This document shows positions 54,178 through 64,000 of a DNA stretch of 64,000 nt, piece after piece. Below the pieces are notes generated by a model. It was not told where the DNA came from, did no database searches, and was given only the letters and a program-made list of their open reading frames with translations. The DNA is taken from the NCBI GenBank assembly GCA_015499995.1, contig JADNRV010000031.1:310001-374000 (forward strand). The letters are read 5' to 3'. The stretch comes from Flammula alnicola. Its lineage: Eukaryota > Basidiomycota > Agaricomycetes > Agaricales > Strophariaceae. How positions within the stretch are numbered: position 1 is the first letter of the stretch; each line of letters opens with the position of its first letter. The position numbers and the translations under genes are program-made.

Positions 54178-54701
54178 AATAAAGTGCGATGAATTCGGCC
54201 CATGTCCGAGTCGACAGGCGTCTCCCAGGAAATCGAAGAACTATTGAACAGCTTTCTGTGGTTTTTTTGATATTCATTTATGAAATTTTACGGTACTCGA
54301 AACTCAAGTATGACATCCTATCGTCAACGAGGCAGACGATAGTGATACTGCACACACTCTGAAGTAAGCACTTGCAATTTAACCTATTATTTAGTTTCCA
54401 GTTATTTTCAAGGCTAAATAAATTCTCCTGAACACTCGGACTCTGCAGATGTTATCTTTTTGTCTTTCGTCAATCCCGACCTCTTATAAACTGTATAAAA
54501 CTAGCGGACGTGTAGGGCCAGGCAGCGCGATTCATCGGCGATCGCGCCGGCTACGCGCCACACACACACACATGGCTGTCATGTGATTTGGATAAATGCG
54601 ACAAAATTCTCATGATCGGAAAGAGTCGAAATTTGGGTATGTCCCTGGCCAATCGTAAGTCGTGACGGTCAACTTCTCCAAAACCCATTCTCTCTCAAGT
54701 T
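54178..54701. other. Intergenic region before TIM44
   Basis: 524 bases with the tRNA 5' flank and the TIM44 promoter. CTTATAAACTGTATAAAAC lies near 54,482-54,500 and a short CA repeat (acacacacac) near 54,560. No gene is supported. Confidence 0.4.
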
Positions 54702-56395
54702 ATGTTGCCGAGAAACCTGCAAAGTCTTGCTGTACGTGCAGCCAACCGAAACCGGGCCCGAGTGGCACGTCAATTCGCCCACCCTCCACCGTTTCGGATA
54801 GTCACTGGCTCGCAAACCCTTACATTTCACTCGTCATCTCGGCAGCAAAATGAACTTCCGAAATCACCTTTCCAAACGTTCGTCGACGTCTTGAAGGATG
54901 AGTTGCGGAAGAATAGGGAGTTGCAGGAAAATGTAAAGCAGCTTCAGGGTGATGTGGAAAAGCTGCAGGACTCCGAAGCGATGAAAAAGGCCAGAGACGC
55001 ATATGAGCGGGCACGAGTGCGTAATACTTTCTTAACGTTCCCATGCCTAGATCTGACCTCCTTACCAGCTAACCTCGAGTATTAAAGAGAACCCACGGCT
55101 ACGAGCAGCTGCAGAGGAACTCAAAAAGACAGGAGTTAAGGTTGGAGATGCCGTTTCAGAGGCTCTGAAATCCATGGAAGAGAGCGAAGTCATGCGCGCC
55201 GTGAGTTATAAAATTTATAATATGGCCAACAACTAATTCTCATATCCTCTTAGATTTCTCGGGCCTCCTCTGCCGTTTCATCTGCTGTAGAAAAATCCAC
55301 AGAACCAATTCGCAAGACTGCAGCGTATAAAACGCTGTCGGAAACTCTAATCGACGCTCTGGACGACAGTGGGAGTGCGAAGCATGCAGGTTTTGAGGAG
55401 AAGGAAGCTCGACGGCTTCGGAGGCAAAAACGACTAGCTAAAGCTGGTCGCGCCTCAGGACTGGGACCAAGCCGCATTGTCGCGAACCCCGAGTATGTCC
55501 TTCGCGTATTCCACTTGGTTTCGAAATTCATACGTACGCCGTTACAGAGCAGGAGAGGCATTAGTTCTCCACAAGGATTCGCCGAAGCAAGAAGCATGGA
55601 ATAGGCTGAAGGAGACTAACCCCGTCCTGAAAACATTTTTCCAGATGCGCCAAGCGTATGATGAATCTGAGAATCCAGTTATCTCGTCTATGCGATCAGT
55701 AACAGAAACCATCGGCTCGTGGTTCGATGAGAATGAGACGGCTCAAGTCCTGAGGCTGATGAAGAGCATGGATCCAGAGTTCAACCGGGAAAGCTTCGAG
55801 CGAGAGTTGAGAGAGTACGTCGTTCCTGAGGTGGTGGATGCATATCTATCAGCAGACCAAGAGGCTTTGAAAGCGTGGTGCGGGGAAGCTGTAAGCGCGC
55901 TTTCTTTCCTTATTTTGACCCCCCTAAACTTCGTTCTTATTAGACCTATAATGTCCTCTGGGCTACTATGGAGCATTTCCTGCGCCAGGGTTTGATCAGT
56001 GACAGCAAAGTCCTCGACATTCGTCAGGTAGATGTAAGTACCGCGGCTTTTCGAAATGCTGAAGAAAGCCATTCTAAAAAAACTCACTTGTTCAGGTATC
56101 GGACGCAAAAATCTTGGAGAATGACGTTCCTGTTTTCCTTATTACATTCGCCACTCAGGAAATGTTGCTCTTCCGAAATGCGAAAACTGGCGAAGTTGCT
56201 GTGGGCGCGGAGAACAAGGTTGAGCAATGTACCTACGTTGCAGCGATCACACGCATTCCTGAAGAGCTGGACAACGAACTTACAGGTGGATGGAAAGTCA
56301 TTGAGGTATGTCTATATTATTCACCTTGAATCAGCTGTGGCTCAACAAAATTATTTTTTAAGATGGCGCGCAGAAGTGCCCGCGCGTATCTCTAA
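54702..56395 (+). CDS. TIM44: Mitochondrial import inner membrane translocase subunit TIM44
   Basis: Seven exons, all in phase: 54702-55016, 55069-55200, 55254-55492, 55548-55890, 55944-56033, 56096-56305, 56363-56395; 453 aa. The N-terminus is an Arg-rich presequence (MLPRNLQSLAVRAANRNRAR). A helical region follows (FVDVLKDELRKNRELQENVK), then the conserved KESPKQEAW-like element LVLHKDSPKQEAWNRLKETN. The Tim44 C-terminal domain includes MDPEFNRESFERELREYVVP, LIDFD-free ILENDVPVFLITFATQE and ELTGGWKVIEMARRSARAYL at the very end. TIM44 tethers mtHsp70 to the TIM23 channel on the matrix side and drives presequence import. Start ATG 54702 gives a good targeting peptide. The last exon is only 33 nt. 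Confidence 0.93.
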
Positions 56396-56712
56396 AAGTA
56401 CCACTCAATACCTATCTTTATTCTATTCCTGCATAGACCCACGATACACTGCACCCTAATTCCTGCTGTCGGATTGCATAATCACCACTCACGTTTGTTT
56501 GTCATTGAGCACTAGATATCTTATCAGTGCGTAGACCGATTGCGAACACTTCAGGCGTATAATATTCAACCATTACTCAGACATCAGATTCAATGCGAGC
56601 ATCGACTCCGAGCATGCAAATGCGTTAAATCAATAACTATAAGCATCAACGAACTAACATCGCCCAAGCAAAACACAACAGATTCATTGGCAGCCAGTCT
56701 TTCGATCTTGTC

Positions 56713-57660
56713 ATGTCCTCTAAACTCTTACTTCTCGGCGACGTCCTCCGAAGAGTTTTCCCTGTCTATGTCAGGATATCGAGACTGTCTCCGCCCTCAA
56801 GACGTTGATTAAGGAGAGCGAGAAACTAGTGCTTGACCAGATTCCCGGAGCCGACCTTGAACTCTGGGATGTTTCCATTAACCTAGATGTCCGTTTCAAC
56901 GAGGAAATTAAAAATTCGATCTCAAAAAGCAGACTCCAATTATGCCTTTCGCCAGACTGTCAGAAGTCTTCAAGGACGTACATACACAGCATCTCCACAT
57001 CGTCGTGACCCCACGAATTCTCTCAATCAATTTCTTGGTTCTCGCTGCCTCCCAGTCATGGTGCCGGATAACCAGATGGTCGCCAAGCTCATGACCTCCA
57101 TTAAGAGGTTATGAAACCTGCATTGGACGATATTTCAATAATAAACCTCCAAGTCTGGAAGGTTTCCATCCCCGATGACTCCATTCTTGAGGAGATTACG
57201 GGAACTTTATTGTCGGCGGCATTTCTTGCTGTCTCTGAGCCTGATCCGAACCATGTGCATGTCCTCCATGGGAGCAATGACAAAATTTGTCTCTCACTAT
57301 TCCAAGGAAGTACACTTGTTCTGTGAATCGAGAGGAGTCGCACCGAAACTTTTAGGATTTGAGACCATACTGGCTGATAGATATATGGTGGTCATAGCTC
57401 AGATTCACGAATCCTATGTCGATCTCTTCAATGCTCCGGGGCTCAGTGCTGCTCGCACTTCTTCGCTCCTCGCTGAAATCGGTGGCACTTTAACTGGCCT
57501 AGATCAAGCAGGTTATGTGCATGGCAATATTCGTGATATCAATATCATTGTTACAGAAGACGATGATGATGTGAAATTTATGTTGATTGATTTTGATTGG
57601 TCCGGGATACTTGGAGAGCTGCGATATTCACCTCTGGCGACCTGAGGGGGGACGCGATCA
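56713..57660 (+). pseudogene. Frame-broken Crinkler-like module plus kinase-like relic
   Basis: ATG 56713 opens MSSKLLLLGDVLRRVFPVYV, like the ubiquitin-like N-terminal module of fungal Crinkler-type proteins. It continues only after a frame change near 56,775 (DIETVSALKTLIKESEKLVL, LELWDVSINLDVRFNEE) and another near 56,930 (FARLSEVFKDVHTQHLHIVV). A second, partial copy follows (VPDNQMVAKLMTSIKR, then after a stop KPALDDISIINLQVWKVSIP). From about 57,290 comes a protein-kinase-like end: GVAPKLLGFETILADRYMVV, YVHGNIRDINIIV, FMLIDFDWSGILGELRYSP. The catalytic-loop Asp expected in HGD is Asn here. Several frame changes and in-frame stops remove any complete product. I read it as the remnant of a Crinkler/kinase gene, a family type expanded in mushroom-forming fungi. 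Confidence 0.7.
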
Positions 57661-58399
57661 TTGGGGAACCTACCACCTCCGAGCATGACATTCAAATGTT
57701 GAACCACATGTTTTCTGTGTTAACGGTAGAGTAGGGGCTAAATCTCAGCTGTGTACACTGTTGCGTGGTTCCTGAAGACCACCGAATAATGTTTTTCTGA
57801 ACGAGGTACTAGATCCTACGGTACATGAAAGCCGCTTACGCCCATCGTCAAGGAATCTCCAGAGATGTCCTTAGTATCGAAGCCATGCTACTCAACAAAT
57901 GCCTTTCCGGATAATGGCAGTAGTTACTTAAGCTGCAGATTTTTCAGCTATTAGGTTTCGTTCTTTTGGGCCCACGATTATGTAGTGATTATAACACATA
58001 CCAACTGTAAGTAAGGGGCTTGTAGATATTTAATATAGATATACTGGAAGGGGCTTTTCTCGCCTAACGCATCATAGGAAGGTATGCATATCGTATAAAC
58101 TATGCATAGATCGGAGGGGATTCAAGCTTTGGCTGTTGTCGGAAGCACATTGTTGAGCAATATACCAGCCGTTTTACATAGGCCCCGCAGACCTTCAAGC
58201 ACTGTTTTTCTCGCCAGACAGTCAGGTCGAGAGCACTCTTGCTGTAGACCGGCGTTTCCGGTGGCTACGGTCGACACTGATCCTTCGTTTGCATCCTTAA
58301 CCAAAACGTGCATGAGAATGTGTCAGACAGGGAACGAAACAATATCTACCTCGGCTTCCTCGTTTTCTTCTGGAGTGAAGGTAGCTGCGAGATTCTCTG
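57661..58399. other. Region between the relic and the next minus-strand locus
   Basis: No gene is clearly supported. A minus-strand frame (58313-58122) could be an additional 3' exon of the neighbouring locus. The + strand frame 58102-58560 is antisense to it. A/T-rich around 57,940-58,060. Confidence 0.35.
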
Positions 58400-59175
58400 C
58401 TATCTCCACTTCCATCTCGACATCGCCTGCGAGACCGTCGTCCGAGTTCTCAGGGGGGTATTGGAGCTGCTGGGAGAAGGTGCACGAGTCGACGAGGCAG
58501 TTTCCGCAGTCGTCCGTCGTGGCAGGGATTGAGGAGTGGGATAGGCAGTTGGATTGTTGAGTGACTTTGATCTGCGGACTGGGGTCTGAGGGCTGAAACG
58601 ACAAAGAATAAGGAAACGAATTTATGAACCGCCAAAATGAAGATAAACGTACAGTGCAGTGATTCTCGAAGTCGTGGCATGAGCCGCAGGGATGTCATCC
58701 ATGCTAAAAAATGCAGGTCAAGATAACCTCCGTGCGTTAAATTTATAAACTTACATAACATCGGTCTCCGACATCTCATTGGTACTACCTTGCGTAGTCG
58801 TGTCTCCATTAGAAGTGCGCCTAATGATCCCTGAATACAGCATGTTTTATGGTGGTCTTGCACCTTGAGTTCCAATTCCAAGTTAATGAGGTCGAGCTAA
58901 AATCACAGCTCAAGTTAGTAAGAAGTGGGCACATTAGAAAATATTTCCATGCCTCTTGGCGAGTGTGAGCGGGAGAGAGCTTCCCCTTGGTTTTCTCCCG
59001 AAATTGGTGGCAAATCGCTCTATGTTCCAATAGAGTTAGGTCTTTAGGAGGTCGAAAATCGCATCCCGCATCTTCAAGCGCAATTTTCAGTCTTTGTAGA
59101 CTAGAAAATATAGATAAGTCATCTTGCATTTTGCGTTTCGAGGATGGCTCACAGTTCCTTCAAGGGTGTCGTCAT
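58400..59175 (-). CDS. Unrecognised small multi-exon protein, uncertain model
   Basis: A possible model starts at ATG 59175 (MTTPLKEL). It splices over GTGAGC...TTCTAG into LQRLKIALEDAGCDFRPPKD and LTLLEHRAICHQFREKTKGK, the best-looking part. Further short introns lead to a Thr/Ser-rich stretch (SNGDTTTQGSTNEMSETDV, IMDDIPAAHATTSRITAL) and a basic Ser/Pro-rich end closing at 58400. In the last exon a second frame is equally open and acidic (DDGLAGDVEMEVEIAENLA), so the C-terminus could instead continue below 58400. No known family was recognised. It may be a fast-evolving gene or a decaying one. Confidence 0.35.
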
Positions 59176-59395
59176 TTTGAACTGGTCGATAGAGATGTAT
59201 GCGATGTACTCGTTTCTTCGCTGGAAGATTCGAAGCGCAAAAGGACTGTAAGCACCTCAAAGGAAATTTGGAAATAACGGATATGCTTACAAGTCGTGAA
59301 AGTGCCGTCTTTATTAATGGTATTGTTCGCGGCCGCAGTTTCTCACCATTGATCTCGGCTTGCTCACGAACTGATCAAGGGAGCAGGAATTTAGC

Positions 59396-59942
59396 TTAGA
59401 GGGATCTCCAGTACCAAACCACGACAATCGCACCGAGAGCAATAAAATCGTCAACTGATATTAGCCCATCATCTGCCGGACACACATAGTAAGCAAAGAA
59501 TGCAGGGATCAGTCCTGAAAGGCGCTTAAGAGATGCATTCAGCAAGACGATAGAGAAAGGAATGGCGCATCGCCACTTACGTTCAAGATTGGTCGGCTTC
59601 CTATTCTGGTTGAAGTCGAATACATTGCGGGGTTCTGACGAACTGGTGGCAGGTGGGCGCTTCAATGACTTCGAGGCAGCGGCTCGTTTGAGGCCCTAGG
59701 ACGGCGTGTTGCAGGCATGCCACTCAAGTAATTGAACCAAAAGCTATCCTGCAGTATGGTCGATGGGAAGCCTGTTCCGAAAATATAGTATCGAAGATCG
59801 TGTAAGGGCTTGCTAGAACACCAGTGTTCAGGAAATTTGACGAGAGGCTCAGGATCTGAGCTGACAACGATAGGAGGAGTTTGAAAACTAAGGGGAGGTA
59901 TTTGTCGGATTGCAGGATCATTTTATGTTCGAAGGAAGCCAT
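59396..59942 (-). pseudogene. Unrecognised locus with pieces in three frames
   Basis: From ATG 59942 the frame reads MASFEHKMILQSDKYLPLVF. A second frame carries a coherent stretch (LHDLRYYIFGTGFPSTIL, DSFWFNYLSGMPATRRPR). A third carries SLKRPPATSSSEPRNVFDF and, after an intron with a GTAAGT donor, a hydrophobic end (LIPAFFAYYVCPADDGLI, FIALGAIVVVWYWRSL). No introns of credible length connect the frames, so single-base frame changes are required. It is either a decaying gene for a small membrane protein or a gene with small sequence errors. Function unknown. Confidence 0.4.
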
Positions 59943-60318
59943 GAGAAGAAGCAGAGAAGGGCAGACGTCGACGTCGAATTTACGTCGTGGCTAACAATGA
60001 GCTTGGTCTGATTTCGACGCGTTCCCCAGTTGTGCATCAAAGTGTGTCACGTGCCCCTTCCCTTTCACAAAAGACGGACACCGAATTCCCGACCCTTCAT
60101 TACTTTTGTAGTATCCATGGCGCTGAAATGCAGCATTGACATAGACTTAATTTAATTGATTGTAAACAATCAAAGGCCCATATTACTGAGAACAGGCGCG
60201 AAATCTTGAAATCTCATGAAGGGAGGTGACTCGAAGATAGCGTGATGTCTTTTGCATAAGTAATCTAAGAAATACATTACATATTGTTTCGTCTACTGAC
60301 TCTGTCTGTCAAAGAAAT
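59943..60318. other. Spacer between phosphoglucomutase and the locus at 59396
   Basis: 376 bases with the phosphoglucomutase 3' region and the possible promoter of the minus-strand locus ending at 59942. A short inverted repeat (aattgattgtaaacaatcaa) lies near 60,156. No gene is supported. Confidence 0.4.
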
Positions 60319-62323
<2,005 letters not shown>

Positions 62324-63610
62324 GATGGTGATGGATAAGGTGAAAAGAGTTGGAAGCCCTGCTCGACTCCTGTATCGATGTCCCAATTTATGATGTCAGA
62401 TAGTAGTCATGTGATCGTTCCTCATTTGACTGTCACCGGCGATTTTTAAGGGGCTATGATTTGAGTTTGACACACATTTCCCGTGCCGTGCTATCGAGGA
62501 CTGTACCTATCTATCCGTCTTTGCTTCTGCCTAGGATTAACTTGATAGGTCCTGGGATTCATAATACATCCTGAAATTGAACTTTTGAAGGCCAACATGA
62601 AACATTTTTGTCAAGATTGCGGGAATATGAACACACGTTCGCGTCAATTCTGGGCACGCGCACCTCTCGACACTGTGACTTTCCGTCTCTTTCCGTTCGA
62701 ACGTTGTTCACCACAGTGCCAACATCAAACTATCTCTTGATCTGCCAGAGCTGTGGTCTCGAGCGTCTCTTGATTGCGAAATTCTCGGGCAAATCCAGGG
62801 GTTCCTTCGGCGGGACTTGGCGCACCACTTGGACGATAGGATTTATCTTGCAAGCAAGAACATAATCTGCATTCTTCAGGCATGTAGCAAGGACGATACA
62901 TGGTACGTGCATTGTGCAGCACGCAGGTACTCCTTCTCATTTGGCGCTTTCTCTCACCCATCAACATCAACCGTGGCGACTGCTCTCACCCCTGCTCTGT
63001 TCTTTCTTGACACGATTCCTCATTAACTGTCAGATCCTCAGATTGTTTTTCCGTAGCTTCTGTCAAAGAGCTACTACCCCACCAGCTTTTCTTGATCGTC
63101 GAAACGAACGACACCCCATATCCAAAGGGCTGCTTGCGACGACATCTGGAATAGTCTGAGCCTCGAATCCCTGGCAGTTTAGAAAATCGATGGCCGTTCG
63201 AAATACATGCAGCAGGGCTACTCAAGGCCCTGTGCCCTTGATGATAGGGTCGCCTCAAGTATTTATTCTTTATCGCTTCCCCTCCTGTCGCTTTGGTCTC
63301 CATTCAGTCGCCTTATCCTTCAGTCGCCCTATCCTCCAATTAGCGATACGTGCATGCATGCAGTAGGGTCTTTCGGGTCTTCCGTTATCGTTCGTGAAAA
63401 CAAGGACTTATATTTGACCTACCGTACTGCGAGATAGAGTTAATATTTATTGTGACATGGTAGGTAAGAGTCCCATGGGGGTCTGCTTGTTCCGGACTGT
63501 GTTCGGATGGGTTGTCACATGTCACATGTCAATGGTTGTCAGCATAACAAAATCACAGGATCTCTTATTTATTCCTGGGTTATACAGCGTTGCAAGTGAT
63601 GGTGGAATTA
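62324..63610. other. Intergenic region upstream of phosphoglucomutase
   Basis: About 1.3 kb: the phosphoglucomutase promoter at the left, then sequence with only short overlapping frames on both strands. Nothing recognisable as a gene. Confidence 0.4.
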
Positions 63611-63842
63611 CTGTACTAAATCAATCAATTCGGCGGTCACAGGTCACAGGCCTACTCGATTTGACGAAAAGTCACAGAGGTCACGGTAAAAATCCCCAAA
63701 ATCCCCGCGGAATGGTCGTTCCGGGCATCAAAAAGCTTACAAATCCATCAAAATATGCCAAATATAGTAATTTGACGAATTCAAAATTTCGTCAGTTGGG
63801 TCACAGGTCACACCTACTGACGAATTGATTGATTTAGTACAG
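63611..63842. mobile_element. Small inverted-repeat element (MITE-like) flanked by TA
   Basis: The 22 bases at 63611-63632 (CTGTACTAAATCAATCAATT then CG) are the exact reverse complement of 63821-63842. Both outer ends abut the dinucleotide TA (63609-63610 and 63843-63844), the target-site duplication expected for the Tc1/mariner superfamily. The 232-bp body has no coding capacity. It carries repeated GGTCACAGGTCACA motifs just inside each end in direct orientation. This fits a non-autonomous miniature element. Copy number elsewhere is unknown. Confidence 0.75.
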
Positions 63843-64000
63843 TATGGCGAGCAGCTTGTTCAACATGTCCATACTAATGTAAATTAATTCAATTCTTGAA
63901 GGACTCGGAAGAAATCAATTACAACTCCACCGTGAAAAGATTGTATTGGGCGCTATTCCATGTTTCACAGGCATGCTTAGAGAAAGGATTATTTCTCCAA

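Noticed and set aside
58102..58560. A 152-codon + strand open frame
   Set aside because: No domain or splice partner, and it is antisense to the minus-strand locus ending near 58,400.

Overview
The window is nuclear DNA of a filamentous basidiomycete, most likely a mushroom-forming agaricomycete. Genes are split by many short GT-AG introns (about 40-75 nt). Spacing is compact, and the gene set is purely fungal: a CON7-type C2H2 factor, TOR kinase, holocytochrome c synthase, a DUF7330-type protein and a Crinkler/kinase-like relic. No bacterial operon, CRISPR array or viral gene was seen. Gene names come from recognising protein motifs; exon borders were worked out by hand from splice signals and reading phase.

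Layout. 1-4189: no supported gene. 4190-6390 (+): CON7-like transcription factor. 6391-10915: no supported gene, with a pyrimidine-rich stretch after the factor. 10916-13373 (+): F-box/RCC1-repeat protein. 13663-13745 (-): tRNA-Pro(AGG) with an intron. 13981-16719 (-): unresolved multi-exon gene. 17079-18486 (+): secreted M28 aminopeptidase. 19679-20944 (+): intronless membrane protein. 21543-30268 (-): complete TOR kinase. 31005-31936 (-): cytochrome c heme lyase. 32413-34884 (-): dihydroxyacetone kinase, head-to-head with 35187-39557 (+), a UBP12/USP15-type deubiquitinase. 39848-42240 (+): CCZ1. 42749-44430 (+): five-CCCH zinc-finger protein. 44603-45486 (+): disordered protein. 46380-48846 (+): CAJ1-type DnaJ protein. 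49261-51657 (-): M20 amidohydrolase with two frame breaks. 52125-53161 (-): DUF7330-like protein. 53597-54177 (-): tRNA-Pro cluster with a decayed copy. 54702-56395 (+): TIM44. 56713-57660: frame-broken Crinkler-like/kinase-like relic. 58400-59942 (-): two poorly resolved loci. 60319-62323 (-): phosphoglucomutase. 63611-63842: a small TA-flanked inverted-repeat element.

How the genes relate. Most are independent housekeeping genes: nutrient signalling (TOR), mitochondrial biogenesis (heme lyase, TIM44), sugar and triose metabolism (phosphoglucomutase, dihydroxyacetone kinase), endosome-vacuole fusion (CCZ1), ubiquitin turnover (UBP12, F-box protein) and RNA processing (CCCH protein). Sharing of regulation is visible only as the roughly 300-bp head-to-head promoter between dihydroxyacetone kinase and UBP12. 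I found no convincing new multi-gene system. The most unusual parts are the decaying segment between TIM44 and phosphoglucomutase, the tRNA-Pro cluster, the inverted-repeat element near the right edge, and several isolated single-base frame breaks in otherwise conserved genes.
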